In this document: in pieces, positions 51,043 to 59,892 of the stretch
How the letters are laid out: the number at the start of each line of letters is the position of its first letter
Position numbering within the stretch: the first letter of the stretch is position 1
Position numbers and translations under genes: made by a program
Source of the DNA: Caldilineaceae bacterium
Lineage (GTDB): Bacteria; Chloroflexota; Anaerolineae; Caldilineales; Caldilineaceae
Direction of reading: 5' to 3'
Length of the DNA: 64,000 bases
NCBI GenBank assembly: GCA_019637645.1
Contig: JAHBVH010000011.1
Coordinates: 71,070-135,069 of the forward strand
The notes under the pieces: model-generated
Seen by the model: only the letters and a program-made list of their open reading frames with translations
What the model was told of the DNA's origin: nothing
Database searches by the model: none

Positions 51043-51735
51043 TTACACGTTACGCTCAAGGGTAAAGACAGCCGTGGTTGCCAATAGATTTTTGGCTCGT
51101 CGCACCTCAATGGGGCGGCCATGGGCGAGATAGACTTCTTGGCAGATGGTGACATGAATCTGCTGGCAGAAACGCCCAAAATCGGTGATCGTAAATGCTT
51201 GCCACCGCGGTGCTTCATACCACGGTTGGGGCAGACCGGGTGCTTGCGGCATCCGTCCTGTCGCCAGCAACTCTAGGCGGCAACGCCAATAGCCCCAGTT
51301 GGGAAAGCTCACCACCGCGCGTTGGCCCACACGGAGCATTTCTAACAAAATCTTTTTAGCATCACTGAGAAAAGGTAGGGTTTGGCTCAGCACCACATAA
51401 TCAAAGCTATGCTCAGGGTAATCGGCCAAGCCCTCATTGAGATTGCCCTGCCGGACGCTCAGCCCCCGCCGGACACACGCCAAGACGCCCTGCTCGCTCA
51501 GCTCGATCCCACGCCCTTTGACCGCTTTGGAGCGCACCAAATAGTCTAGCAGTTCGCCATCACCACAGCCCAAATCTAACACTTTCACATGCATCGGAAT
51601 CAGCTCGGCCAGCACGGCCAGATCAGGACGTAACCCGGTTTGCCCCGGTTGAAGTACACTGGGCACCGCGGTAGCGCTACCTTGGCGGCGAGCCGAGCTA
51701 GGGTTGGTTGCACTTTGCCCGCTACGCTGACTCAT
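51043..51735 (-). CDS. metW: Methionine biosynthesis protein MetW
   Basis: The 230-residue protein is a class I methyltransferase-like MetW. It starts about 35 residues into the chain with V-L-D-L-G-C-G-D-G-E-L-L-D-Y-L. It continues with G-I-E-L-S-E and F-D-Y-V-V-L-S-Q-T-L. MetW is needed with MetX for homoserine acylation in several bacteria. The gene overlaps the metX stop by four bases (ATGA), so their synthesis is coupled. It is the last gene of the metY-metX-metW operon. Confidence 0.93.
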   Translation of the reverse strand: MSQRSGQSATNPSSARRQGSATAVPSVLQPGQTGLRPDLAVLAELIPMHVKVLDLGCGDGELLDYLVRSKAVKGRGIELSEQGVLACVRRGLSVRQGNLNEGLADYPEHSFDYVVLSQTLPFLSDAKKILLEMLRVGQRAVVSFPNWGYWRCRLELLATGRMPQAPGLPQPWYEAPRWQAFTITDFGRFCQQIHVTICQEVYLAHGRPIEVRRAKNLLATTAVFTLERNV

Positions 51736-53006
51736 GCCACCACCTCGGCTGCGCTACGCAAACGTTCTAAGAGGGCCGTATCAACTTTCCCATTCACACG
51801 CTGACCAACATTTTGCGGGTCTTGTCCGGCTGGCAGTTGGACGGGCAGCTCAACGCCTTCTTCGCGCACCAAGCGATCCAGAAAACTACCCAACAGCCGC
51901 GTCATGGTCTCGACTTCCAACAAGAAGGCATCATGGCCCCAGGTGCTTTGGATGTCTAGATAGGTCACATCCGCACCGGCGACCGTCAGTGCGGATACAA
52001 GCTCTTTGCTATGATAACTAGGATAGAGCCAATCACTGGTAAAACTGACTACCAAGAATTTCTTACTTTCCGCGGCAGCAAAGGTTGCCGCCAGTGAACC
52101 GGTCGGTTGGGCCAAGTCAAAATAATCCATGGCCTTCGTGATATAGAGATAGCTATTAGCATCAAAACGGCGGGTAAAGCTGTTCCCGTTGTACTTCAGA
52201 TAGCTCTCGATTTCAAATTCGGTATTGAACTCATAGCCATATCGTTCCAGTTGCTGCAAGCGCCGCCCAAATTTTTGATGCATGGAGGCTTCACTCAAAT
52301 AGGTGATATGCCCCACCATGCGGGCAACCGCTAAGCCGGCATCTGGTTTTTTGCCACTGGCATAGTAGTCGCCATTATTCCAATAGGGATCAGCATAGAT
52401 GGCCTGTCGCCCGACCTCGCCAAAAGCAATCAGCATGGGACTGTGATGGGCCGTCGTTGCCAGGGCAATGGCCGATTTAATCCGATCGGCATGATGGGCT
52501 GCCCATTCCAAGACCTGCATGCCCCCCATGGAGCCGCCAGCCACACACAGCAGCTGATCAATGCCAAGGTGATCGACAAGCTTGCGTTGGGCACGAACCA
52601 TATCCCCAATGGTAACCACCGGAAAGCTCAACCCATAGGGCGCCCCCGTGGCCGGATCAAGGCTAGCTGGCCCGGTCGAGCCATAACAACTTCCCAGGAC
52701 ATTGCTACAGATCACAAAAAAGCGATCCGTATCAAAAGCCTTGCCGGGGCCAATACACTCATCCCACCAGCCGGGCTTGCGGTCCTCTGAGCTGTGATAG
52801 CCAGCCGCATGGGCGCTGCCACTCAACGCATGACAAATGAGAATCGCATTCGAGCGGTCTGCATTCAATTGGCCATAGGTTTCGTAGGCAATCGTGACGG
52901 GGCCAAGCGTTGCACCGCTCTCAAGACAGAACGGCTCCTCTTCCGCAAAGGTAAAATAGTCTGGCTGCACAAGGCCCACAGAAGCTTGCGTTTGCGTAGT
53001 AGTCAT
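51732..53006 (-). CDS. metX: Homoserine O-acyltransferase
   Basis: The 424-residue alpha/beta-hydrolase acetylates (or succinylates) homoserine, the first committed step of methionine synthesis. It shows the nucleophile elbow A-G-G-S159-M-G-G-M-Q, the later Asp in T-S-D-W-L-Y-P and the His in W-G-H-D-A-F-L-L-E. I chose ATG 53006 after an AGGGAGA site; the open frame upstream to 53135 runs through the structured spacer and has no homology. An acyl preference cannot be read from the sequence. The gene is downstream of metY and controlled by the same riboswitch. Confidence 0.95.
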   Translation of the reverse strand: MTTTQTQASVGLVQPDYFTFAEEEPFCLESGATLGPVTIAYETYGQLNADRSNAILICHALSGSAHAAGYHSSEDRKPGWWDECIGPGKAFDTDRFFVICSNVLGSCYGSTGPASLDPATGAPYGLSFPVVTIGDMVRAQRKLVDHLGIDQLLCVAGGSMGGMQVLEWAAHHADRIKSAIALATTAHHSPMLIAFGEVGRQAIYADPYWNNGDYYASGKKPDAGLAVARMVGHITYLSEASMHQKFGRRLQQLERYGYEFNTEFEIESYLKYNGNSFTRRFDANSYLYITKAMDYFDLAQPTGSLAATFAAAESKKFLVVSFTSDWLYPSYHSKELVSALTVAGADVTYLDIQSTWGHDAFLLEVETMTRLLGSFLDRLVREEGVELPVQLPAGQDPQNVGQRVNGKVDTALLERLRSAAEVVA

Positions 53007-53030
53007 AATTCTCCCTATTGAACTGACGGA

Positions 53031-53123
53031 ACGGGGAAGAGATGGGAGATGGGAGACTTTGCATCTCCTAACTCCCGGCATTCTCTCTGCTGCCCTCTCT
53101 CTGCTGCCCTCTGTCTTCCCCGT
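53031..53123. repeat. Structured low-complexity spacer between metY and metX
   Basis: Outer arms ACGGGGAAGA and TCTTCCCCGT (10 bp, perfect) enclose purine-rich GGGAGATGGGAGA and its near-complement, plus a 14-bp tandem repeat (TCTCTCTGCTGCCC twice). It could form a large cruciform or an RNA fold inside the operon. No known riboswitch resembles it. Confidence 0.6.
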
Positions 53124-53145
53124 CCTGCTTATCACTGATGAATGG

Positions 53146-54444
53146 CTATCCCTTCGTTGCGGCAGTCAGCGCTTGGTCGAGATCCCAGAGGATGTCTTCA
53201 AGATCTTCCAGGCCGATGCTCAGGCGGATGAAGTCGGGACTTACACCGGCGGTGGTCAGCTCATCTTCGGTCAGTTGACTGTGGGTAGTGCTAGCCGGAT
53301 GGATAGCCAAGCTCTTGGCATCACCCACATTGGCTAAATGGCTGAGCAGAGTCAAGCTGTCGATAAATTTCTTGCCCGCGGCAACACCGCCCTTGATCCC
53401 AAAGCCGAGAATCGCCCCCGCCCCCTTGGGCAGATATTGCTTGGCCCGCGCGTGGTGTGGGTGGTCGGCCAAGCCAGGATAGGTCACCCAACTCACTTGA
53501 TTGTGACTCTTGAGAAATTCAGCCACTTTTTGCGCATTGGCAACATGGCGATCCATACGCAGGCTCAGGGTTTCAATCCCTTGCAAGGTGGTCCAACTAT
53601 TGAAAGGCGCTTGGCAAGCACCGATATCACGCAAGATCTGGACACGGGCCTTGATGGCAAAAGGCGGCAGGCCCATAGCCAACACATCGGCATAGGCCAA
53701 CCCATGGTAGCTCGGATCAGGGGTGGTGAAGTTGGGGAAACGCCCGCTCGTCCAGTCAAAGTTGCCCCCATCCACAATAATCCCGCCAATCGTAGTACCA
53801 TGCCCACCCATAAATTTGGTGGTGCTATGCACGACAATATTCGCGCCCCACTCAAAGGGGCGGCAGAGATAGGGTGTAGCAAACGTGTTATCAATCATCA
53901 AGGGGATGTGATTGGCTTGTGCAATGGCAGCCACTTCGGCAAAGGGGAAGACAAAGATATCCGGGTTCCCCAACGTCTCGCCATAGAGAATCTTGGTATT
54001 GGGGCGAATGGCTTTGGCAAAGTTTTCGGGCTCGCTCGGATCAACAAAGGTGACCTCAATGCCAATCCGTGGGAAAGTGTAGTTAAATTGATTAAAGGTG
54101 CCACCATACAGACGGCTGCTGCTCACAATATGGTCACCAGCACTGCACAAGGTCAAAATTGCCATGGTTTGCGCCGCGTGACCACTACTAGCCGCCAAAG
54201 CAGCGACGCCCCCTTCGAGGGAAGCAACGCGCTGCTCCAGCACATCGGTGGTGGGGTTCATAATGCGGGTGTAGATGTTGCCGAGTTCACGCAAGGCAAA
54301 GAGATTCGCCGCATGTTCTGTATCCCGAAATTGGTAACTCGTGGTCTGATAGATCGGCACGGCCCGACTGCCCGTGGTGGGATCCACTTGTTGACCAGCA
54401 TGCAATTGGCGGGTTGAAAAACCCAAAGCACGTGTTTCGCTCAT
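53146..54444 (-). CDS. metY: O-acetylhomoserine aminocarboxypropyltransferase (sulfhydrylase)
   Basis: A 432-residue PLP-dependent enzyme of the Cys/Met metabolism family. It makes homocysteine from O-acetylhomoserine and sulfide. The PLP lysine is K210 in H-S-T-T-K-F-M-G-G-H-G. Other signatures are S-G-H-A-A-Q near 87-92 and D-N-T-F-A-T-P-Y. The ATG at 54444 follows AGGAGAG. It is the first gene of the operon and is controlled by the SAM-I riboswitch and terminator in its leader. Pairing with metX and metW gives direct sulfhydrylation. Confidence 0.95.
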   Translation of the reverse strand: MSETRALGFSTRQLHAGQQVDPTTGSRAVPIYQTTSYQFRDTEHAANLFALRELGNIYTRIMNPTTDVLEQRVASLEGGVAALAASSGHAAQTMAILTLCSAGDHIVSSSRLYGGTFNQFNYTFPRIGIEVTFVDPSEPENFAKAIRPNTKILYGETLGNPDIFVFPFAEVAAIAQANHIPLMIDNTFATPYLCRPFEWGANIVVHSTTKFMGGHGTTIGGIIVDGGNFDWTSGRFPNFTTPDPSYHGLAYADVLAMGLPPFAIKARVQILRDIGACQAPFNSWTTLQGIETLSLRMDRHVANAQKVAEFLKSHNQVSWVTYPGLADHPHHARAKQYLPKGAGAILGFGIKGGVAAGKKFIDSLTLLSHLANVGDAKSLAIHPASTTHSQLTEDELTTAGVSPDFIRLSIGLEDLEDILWDLDQALTAATKG

Positions 54445-54652
54445 AAGGTGATACTCTCCTACTCTTTAACAAAAAGGGGTTGTTCGTTGCCACCACGCGC
54501 ACAAGCAGAAATACCCTTGTGCAGCTATCCTGAAATTTGAGAATGAGCCTAGGCAGGGCGCCAACAGGCTTGATTGGCACAGCGGATTTCAGAGTCGCAA
54601 CGCCGACAACGAACAATGTAGACACCACACGATAGCAAACAAAAACCATAGA

Positions 54653-54686
54653 AAACAAAAACCCCCTCATCCAGTTGATGAGAGGG
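54653..54686 (-). terminator. Riboswitch expression-platform terminator
   Basis: On the - strand a 10-bp stem (CCCTCTCATC with GATGAGGGGG) has the loop AACTG and is followed by a T run. It lies 66 bases after the aptamer. When SAM is bound this terminator should form and stop transcription before metY. Confidence 0.9.
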
Positions 54687-54751
54687 TCGCTAAAGCTTCT
54701 ACAATTTCCTGCTTTCCCACCGGGGATTACAGAAAGGGGTGCAGCCTGTCT

Positions 54752-54876
54752 CTCTCATCTTCCAGAACATGTCTGTCGGACTTGGCACCCTGGCGCTTCG
54801 AGCAGCGTCATTGCTGTCTCATTGCCGGGTTGCCGAGGCTTCATCGGGCCGATCCCTCCACCTCTCTGGATAAGAG
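54752..54876 (-). promoter_or_regulatory. SAM-I (S-box) riboswitch aptamer
   Basis: The - strand begins CTCTTATCCAGAGAGGTGG and has the kink-turn and conserved blocks G-A-G-G-G-A, G-A-T-G-A-A-G-C-C-T-C-G-G-C-A-A-C-C and G-G-T-G-C-C-A-A-G-T-C-C. It closes with G-A-T-G-A-G-A-G, which pairs with the start (P1, 54869-54876 with 54752-54759). These are the hallmarks of the SAM-I class. It senses S-adenosylmethionine and represses metY-metX-metW at high SAM. Confidence 0.97.
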
Positions 54877-54899
54877 TACGCTATTCCATTGTGGCAGCT

Positions 54900-54928
54900 A
54901 CTATACCAGCTTCTCCGCTAGTTGTCAA
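54900..54928 (-). promoter_or_regulatory. Promoter of the met operon
   Basis: On the - strand TTGACA (54928-54923) and TATAGT (54905-54900) are separated by 17 bp. The start would be near 54893, 17 bases before the riboswitch P1 stem, as expected. Confidence 0.8.
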
Positions 54929-55019
54929 GTAACATGCTTTCCTTGAATTGGTTCCCCCCATTGGCTATGATATGCTGGACCAGCAGAACCAGCTAGCATA
55001 AAGCGATAGGAGATAGACG

Positions 55020-55562
55020 ATGGAAGCTTGGCAAACCCTCAAACGCACACCGGCGTTAAAGAGTGGTGATGGACGCTTTTTACAAGTCGAAAATCATACG
55101 GTGCAACTGCCGAATGGGCACATTATTGAGGAATGGCCGTGGGTGATCACGCCCGATTATGTCAATGTGGTAGCCATCACAGCAGCAGGTGAGTTTCTCT
55201 GTTTCCAACAGACCAAATATGCCGTTGCTGGGTTATCCCTAGCCATTGTGGGTGGCTATTTGGAAGCGGGCGAAGATCCCTTGGCCGCCGCACAGCGTGA
55301 GCTACGCGAAGAGACTGGTTATCAAGCACCCATTTGGCGCGCCCTAGGTCACTATGCCGTTGATGGCAACCGCGGCTGCGGTACGGCCCACCTCTTTGTT
55401 GCCCGCGAGGCAGTTTGGACCCAGCCCATCCAAGCCGATGATTTAGAGGAACAGAAACTTCTCCATCTCTCTTTGACCGAAATAAAAAGGGCGCTGCAAC
55501 AGGGAGAATTCAAAGTATTAGCTTGGGCCGCCGCCATCGCGCTTGCACTCTTACCTGAATAA
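55020..55562 (+). CDS. Nudix hydrolase, ADP-ribose pyrophosphatase-like
   Basis: The 180-residue protein has the complete Nudix box at residues 78-101 (G-G-Y-L-E-A-G-E at the start and R-E-L-R-E-E-T-G at the catalytic helix). The layout, with about 45 residues before the fold, resembles NudF/ADP-ribose pyrophosphatases. These hydrolyse nucleoside diphosphates linked to another moiety. The specific substrate is not evident. A GGAG site precedes the start. A 14-bp stem palindrome lies after its stop. Confidence 0.92.
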   Translation: MEAWQTLKRTPALKSGDGRFLQVENHTVQLPNGHIIEEWPWVITPDYVNVVAITAAGEFLCFQQTKYAVAGLSLAIVGGYLEAGEDPLAAAQRELREETGYQAPIWRALGHYAVDGNRGCGTAHLFVAREAVWTQPIQADDLEEQKLLHLSLTEIKRALQQGEFKVLAWAAAIALALLPE

Positions 55563-55586
55563 ACCAGGAAATACTGAATTAAAACA

Positions 55587-55618
55587 AACCAGCGGCCGCT
55601 CAAAAGCGGCCGCTGGTT
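55587..55618. terminator. GC-rich palindrome between converging genes
   Basis: A 14-bp perfect stem (AACCAGCGGCCGCT and complement) with the loop CAAA lies 24 bp after the Nudix stop and 54 bp past the converging gene stop. No T run follows, so it is a probable but unproven bidirectional terminator. Confidence 0.6.
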
Positions 55619-55672
55619 CATTAGGAGAAGAAATCTATGGGAAAGGAGAAACCCTAGCAATAGCCCTTATCG

Positions 55673-56917
55673 CTATACACCTTGCATCATTCGTTCTACG
55701 ATCTTTGGCAGAGGGAGATTGCGCACACCAGAGATCCGTTTGCGCAATTCAACCAACACCAACCATACCAACAGTAGCGTTGTTACACTAGTAGCCGTTC
55801 CAACCAATACACGATAAAACCACCCAGCTATGCTGACAGGCAATTCCGTCGCCACGGCCAACGTACTGTCTACAGCAGGGGCATTCCCTAGCGGTTGCGG
55901 CGTGCGGCTCAAATTGGTCAACGCGTAGACAGCACCTTCCAAGCCACTTACGGGCAGGAGCCGTGCAACCGGCGCAGCCAACGTAGCCGCCACTGGTGAC
56001 CAATGTGCCCCATTATCAACACTCATGGCCACCCCAGCTGGTGCTTGGTGAACTTCGCTATGGCCGAACAAGTAGCTGCTAGCGACATAGAGCAGCCCCG
56101 GTTGCATGGGGTCAGCGGCCAATGCATCGATCCGCAGGCGGATGCCAGCTTCTTGGCTAAAGCTGGGCTTGACGATAGTCCAGTTAAAACCATCTTGGCT
56201 GCGGAGGAGACCATGATCAATAGTGCCAAGATAGACAGTGGCTAGCTCATCATTCGTAATGGCTAATGCAGTGGGGGCGCTGGTCAAAGTGTCTAGTGCC
56301 AGCCATTGCAAGCCATTATTCATGGCCCGATAGACTTGCCATTCCGTCCGTGCAAAGACCAAACCGGCCCCACCCTGATCGCTCACAATTTCAAGCACAG
56401 GCTGATCAAGGTAGGTATGGCCACCGGCAATCATGCTCGAGCCGACATCGCGCAGCCGAAAAATGCCCGCCGTATCAGTAGCAATGTAAAGCGTTCGTTG
56501 GGCGCTGTTGAAGGCCACATCGGTCACGCCGCCAATATATTGATCAGTCAATGGGACACGCCGCCAAGTATTGGCGCCATCATCCGACCAGTAAACCGCC
56601 ATTTCGTTGGCAGCCCCAATATAAACTTTTTGCAGATTGGTGGGGTCAACGGCCACCGCACCCACAATGACATTGGGCGGGGTTGGCCGTTGCACCCAGT
56701 GATTGGGTTGACCCGCGAACAACCAGCCGCCATCAACGGCGTAGGCGACCGCGGCAGCCGTTGGGGCTGGCGCATAATCGCGAACATTTTCCAGCGTTGG
56801 TTTTACGGTCGTCAATAACGAGGTGCCCACTGCGTTGATCACACCCGCATATACAGCACTCGCCAATAACCCAGTTACCACAACCGCTACAATTTTTCGA
56901 AATAAGTTCCACATCAT
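55673..56917 (-). CDS. Membrane-anchored BNR/YCF48-like beta-propeller protein
   Basis: The 414-residue protein starts with a signal-anchor helix (residues 8-27). Beta-propeller-like repeats follow (V-A-V-D-P-T-N-L-Q-K-V-Y-I-G-A, W-S-D-D-G-A-N-T-W, T-V-Y-L-G-T, L-R-S-Q-D-G-F-N-W, S-V-D-N-G-A-H-W), of the BNR/Asp-box or VPS10-like type. It ends in a second helix (about 375-397) and a short basic tail. It therefore has its propeller outside the cell and both ends near the membrane. The ligand or substrate is unknown. The AAGGAG site precedes the start. Confidence 0.82.
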   Translation of the reverse strand: MMWNLFRKIVAVVVTGLLASAVYAGVINAVGTSLLTTVKPTLENVRDYAPAPTAAAVAYAVDGGWLFAGQPNHWVQRPTPPNVIVGAVAVDPTNLQKVYIGAANEMAVYWSDDGANTWRRVPLTDQYIGGVTDVAFNSAQRTLYIATDTAGIFRLRDVGSSMIAGGHTYLDQPVLEIVSDQGGAGLVFARTEWQVYRAMNNGLQWLALDTLTSAPTALAITNDELATVYLGTIDHGLLRSQDGFNWTIVKPSFSQEAGIRLRIDALAADPMQPGLLYVASSYLFGHSEVHQAPAGVAMSVDNGAHWSPVAATLAAPVARLLPVSGLEGAVYALTNLSRTPQPLGNAPAVDSTLAVATELPVSIAGWFYRVLVGTATSVTTLLLVWLVLVELRKRISGVRNLPLPKIVERMMQGV

Positions 56918-57255
56918 TCTTTCTCCTTGTCAGCATTGACTTACCGCGCTTGCTGACGCCACTATCGCCCTACCGCTGGCTCACTTTGGTGCTGATTGGG
57001 CGCTTTGGAAGAGAATCCTAGCTGGTTAGAGTTTATCAAACGTTGATCAAGCGTACTGGATCCGTTTGACATCTGATTCAGACCGAAACGCAACGCTCTA
57101 CGCCAGTTACGTACGGCCAGAACGCCAAGAAGTTGAAACCGTGATAGGACACTTTGAAAACCCAGACCGCTTCCTAATACCCAAATAAAAATACACCCTA
57201 TGATCCTCGCTAATTTGACGAATGCAGTGGCCTCTGGTATACTGCCTTGGTCAGC
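56918..57255. other. Intergenic region before the first tRNA-Ala, 338 bp
   Basis: No gene is supported. The promoter of the first tRNA (57215-57243) is at the right end. The rest holds upstream signals for the beta-propeller gene that I cannot define, and otherwise ordinary sequence. Confidence 0.55.
57215..57243 (+). promoter_or_regulatory. Promoter of the first tRNA-Ala
   Basis: TTGACG (57215) and TATACT (57238) are separated by 17 bp. The start would be near 57250, six bases before the mature tRNA, a close spacing usual for tRNA genes. Confidence 0.75.
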
Positions 57256-57328
<73 letters not shown>

Positions 57329-57364
57329 CTAAGCCCGCTTTTTGTTACTCTGCCCTTTATTGAA

Positions 57365-57384
57365 ATATAGTTTGCAAACTATAT
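57365..57384. repeat. 20-bp perfect palindrome
   Basis: ATATAGTTTGCAAACTATAT is its own reverse complement. It lies directly before three 18-bp direct repeats in the tRNA spacer. Size and symmetry fit a dimeric regulator or a cruciform seed. Confidence 0.9.
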
Positions 57385-57436
57385 TTTGTTAAGGTGTAGA
57401 ATTTTGTTAAGGTGTAGAATTTTGTTAAGGTGTAGA
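57383..57436 (+). repeat. Three 18-bp direct repeats (iteron-like)
   Basis: ATTTTGTTAAGGTGTAGA is present three times in tandem without a mismatch. Such arrays act as protein-binding iterons in plasmids and phages, but no replication gene is nearby. They could also be a slippage product. Confidence 0.9.
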
Positions 57437-57525
57437 CGAGTTGCTCTATAGTGATGTTCCAGGCTTTGAGCAACTTGATGATAAAACTTAGCAAAATGAT
57501 AGTGGCGAAATTACATCCGTGAAAT

Positions 57526-57554
57526 TTGACAAAAAGTCCAAATTTCTCTATACT
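57526..57554 (+). promoter_or_regulatory. Promoter of the second tRNA-Ala
   Basis: TTGACA (57526-57531) and TATACT (57549-57554) with a 17-bp spacer are near-consensus. The start would be near 57561, about 110 bases before the mature tRNA, so the precursor has a longer 5' leader than usual. Confidence 0.8.
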
Positions 57555-57669
57555 AAGGTAGTAATCGTTCGCTAGTTGTAAATGCTGTGCAAGCTGTAAA
57601 ATAGGTGGTACACACACTTATTTTGCACTAGACTACGGTAAAAATAAATCCCATATCTTGCCTACTTTT

Positions 57670-57742
<73 letters not shown>

Positions 57743-57750
57743 CCTTTTGG

Positions 57751-57778
57751 AACCCTTCCATTTAGGAAGGGTTTTTTG
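57751..57778 (+). terminator. Intrinsic terminator after the second tRNA-Ala
   Basis: A 9-bp stem AACCCTTCC/GGAAGGGTT with an ATTTA loop is followed by a T run. It lies nine bases after the tRNA. Confidence 0.93.
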
Positions 57779-57852
57779 TTGTGTTCTTCGCTTGCATTGC
57801 TCACCAAGAAGCGTTAATCACCGAATCGTTGCTCGTCAGAAAGGTTTTGCTT

Positions 57853-58578
57853 GTGTCAGCACCCACCCGCGCGGTCGATGAATTGCGTCCCCTTACCTTC
57901 ACATTGGACTATGTCATGCATGCAGAAGGCTCGGTTTTAATTGCCGCTGGCAACACGCGTGTGCTCTGTAATGCCACTGTTCAAGAAACCCTGCCCAACT
58001 GGTTAAAATATTCGAGCAAGCGCCATGGCTGGGTGACAGCCGAATATGCCATGCTCCCACGCAGCACGGCCACCCGCAACCAGCGGGAGATCACAGCCCC
58101 CAGAGGACGCACACAGGAGATTCAGCGGCTGATTGGGCGTAGCTTGCGCGGCGCAGTCGATCTGGATCGCTTGGGCGAGCGCCAAATTATCATCGATTGT
58201 GATGTGATCCAGGCCGATGGGGGCACGCGGACCGCCGCGATCACAGGAGGCTATGTCGCCTTGGCGCTGGCCCTTAAACGGCTCGAGAAGCAGAAGCTCA
58301 TTCCTGCGGGCGTCATGTTGCACCCCATTGCCGCGGTCAGTGTTGGCGTCGTAGGCGGGCAAGCGGCCCTCGATCTTGACTATGCCATGGATGTCGCTGC
58401 CGAGGTTGATATGAATGTGGTGATGACAGGCGATGGCCGCTTTGTTGAGGTTCAAGGAACAGCAGAAAAACAACCCTTTCACCCCGAGACCCTAGCCGAA
58501 ATGCTGCGGCTCGCGCAAAAGGGTATTACCGAGTTACTGCAAAAGCAGGCAACGATCTTAGCCGAAGCAACGCTCTAG
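57853..58578 (+). CDS. rph: Ribonuclease PH
   Basis: A 241-residue phosphorolytic 3'-5' exoribonuclease that trims tRNA 3' ends. The start of the family sequence is D-E-L-R-P-L-T-F. Other conserved elements are [30 protein letters not shown], and V-E-V-Q-G-T-A-E. I chose GTG at 57853, after AGAAAGG, since the family length is about 240; the open frame begins 24 codons earlier at 57781, inside or just after the tRNA terminator. It lies directly downstream of the tRNA genes whose products it processes. Its TAG shares the palindrome CTAG with the stop of the converging gene. Confidence 0.93.
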   Translation: MSAPTRAVDELRPLTFTLDYVMHAEGSVLIAAGNTRVLCNATVQETLPNWLKYSSKRHGWVTAEYAMLPRSTATRNQREITAPRGRTQEIQRLIGRSLRGAVDLDRLGERQIIIDCDVIQADGGTRTAAITGGYVALALALKRLEKQKLIPAGVMLHPIAAVSVGVVGGQAALDLDYAMDVAAEVDMNVVMTGDGRFVEVQGTAEKQPFHPETLAEMLRLAQKGITELLQKQATILAEATL

Positions 58579-59882
58579 CCCCAGTAACGGTTCGCTGGCC
58601 GTGTTGCCAGGCGGGTTGGTTGGGCTAGTGCTTGGTCGAGGGCATCGTTACGGTGGACGATGTACGTGGGAATATTGGCGGCTTCTAATTCGATCAGCAA
58701 CGCGTCATAGGGCTGGGCACCGCCAAAGGTGCTACCATCAACCACAATGGCAATACTATTAACCCCACGCCGCTGGATTTGCTGCAACGCCAGCGCCCAT
58801 TCACGATTGGGATCAGCGCTGATGGCAATGAGGGTATCGTTACGATTGAGACGAATCCCATCGGTGCTAATCAGGTGTGAAAAGGGCAAGGTTCCATCGG
58901 CTTCGATCACGGCTAAGGCTTCGAGAATTTTATTGAGTTGCCGTTCACCACGATCCGATTGGATATATTCCCGGCGTTCGCCCCAACTACTAACGCCAAT
59001 GGCACGATTATGAACCACAAAATAACGGGCGAGGCTCGCCGCAATCGTCACGGCATACTCTGTAGTATTGGGAGGTAACTCGAAGGCACGCTCTTGGCGT
59101 TTGCGGTCACGCGGCGCGAAAAAACCTAACTCGGGGGGCATGGGCGTCCAGGGCAAGGCTGCTTCGGCCGCTTGATTCAGATCTAAATAGAGCCAGACAT
59201 CCGCGGTTGGATCTAACTCAAATTCCTTGACCATAAAACGCCGCACCCGTGCGGTCGTTGGCCAATGGATCCGGTTTAAGCTATCGCCATGGACATATTC
59301 CCGCACCCCGGCCACGTTGCTGGTAATCTGATAGGTCCGGCGGTGGCGCGCTTCGCCACCAGCGAGATCAGCAATGGATGGCTCAAAGGAGACGAGGTCC
59401 ACCACCATGGGATAGACGATCAATTGCGAGGTATCGCTCAATTCTTGGTGGACACTGAAAATCCCCAGCGGATCACCACTATGTAAGACAAGCGGCCCTA
59501 GACGGAATCGCCCCCGTTGGGTACAGAGGCTGCGTACTTGCCAGCGTTGGCTGCTTTGCCGCCCCAAACTGCTAATCACCCGGCTGACAGGGTGCCAGGG
59601 CAAGGTAGAATGATCTTCGATCTCGATCCACAGCTTGGGCCACCAACTGCGATTGTTGACTTCAAACTGCTCCTCAGCATATTGCCCCACTTGGCTCCGC
59701 CGCGTCCGCGTATAGCGCCGCAAGCCAAGCCCACGAATGCTATTCATCGCCCAGCCATAACTGAAGAGCAAAACGCCAGAGATTAAATAGGCAATGTTAA
59801 AGGCAAGCTCGCGACCACTGTTGAAAGCCAATACCCAGGTCGTGATCAGGGCGGCTAAAAGGAAGATCAGGCGTGACGACAT
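58575..59882 (-). CDS. DUF58 domain protein
   Basis: The 435-residue protein has two hydrophobic helices near the N-terminus (about 5-20 and 25-42) and a DUF58 domain. The marker segment is [20 protein letters not shown] (G-D-x-x-R-x-I-x-W), followed by a von Willebrand-like region. Genes of this family are coupled to MoxR ATPases and act in protein assembly or envelope stress. I chose ATG 59882, after AGAGGAAC; an upstream in-frame Met lies inside the moxR end. It follows moxR by 10 bp. Its stop overlaps the rph stop on the opposite strand by three bases. Confidence 0.88.
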   Translation of the reverse strand: MSSRLIFLLAALITTWVLAFNSGRELAFNIAYLISGVLLFSYGWAMNSIRGLGLRRYTRTRRSQVGQYAEEQFEVNNRSWWPKLWIEIEDHSTLPWHPVSRVISSLGRQSSQRWQVRSLCTQRGRFRLGPLVLHSGDPLGIFSVHQELSDTSQLIVYPMVVDLVSFEPSIADLAGGEARHRRTYQITSNVAGVREYVHGDSLNRIHWPTTARVRRFMVKEFELDPTADVWLYLDLNQAAEAALPWTPMPPELGFFAPRDRKRQERAFELPPNTTEYAVTIAASLARYFVVHNRAIGVSSWGERREYIQSDRGERQLNKILEALAVIEADGTLPFSHLISTDGIRLNRNDTLIAISADPNREWALALQQIQRRGVNSIAIVVDGSTFGGAQPYDALLIELEAANIPTYIVHRNDALDQALAQPTRLATRPANRYWG

Positions 59883-59892
59883 AAAGTTCCTC

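Larger units (their letters stand above)
54445..55019. other. Leader and promoter region of the met operon, 575 bp
   Basis: Reading leftward it holds a near-consensus promoter (54900-54928), the SAM-I aptamer (54752-54876), its expression-platform terminator (54653-54686) and a 208-base leader to metY with no further feature I can assign. The divergent Nudix gene starts at 55020. Confidence 0.85.
57329..57669. other. Spacer between two tRNA-Ala genes, 341 bp
   Basis: AT-rich spacer with a 20-bp perfect palindrome, three 18-bp direct repeats and a strong promoter for the second tRNA (all listed separately). The open frame on the - strand that spans the repeats (Y-T-L-T-K-F units) has no other support as a gene. 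Confidence 0.75.

Noticed and set aside
53338..54417. Long + strand open frame opposite metY
   Set aside because: metY is clearly coded with PLP motifs; the antisense frame has no family content.
57383..57436. Possible CRISPR array or plasmid origin from the 18-bp repeats
   Set aside because: There are only three contiguous copies with no spacers, and no cas or replication initiator gene is present.
57357..57617. Open frame on the - strand spanning the 18-bp repeats (Y-T-L-T-K-F units)
   Set aside because: The unit length 18 is divisible by three so the frame stays open automatically; there is no ribosome-binding site or homologous content.
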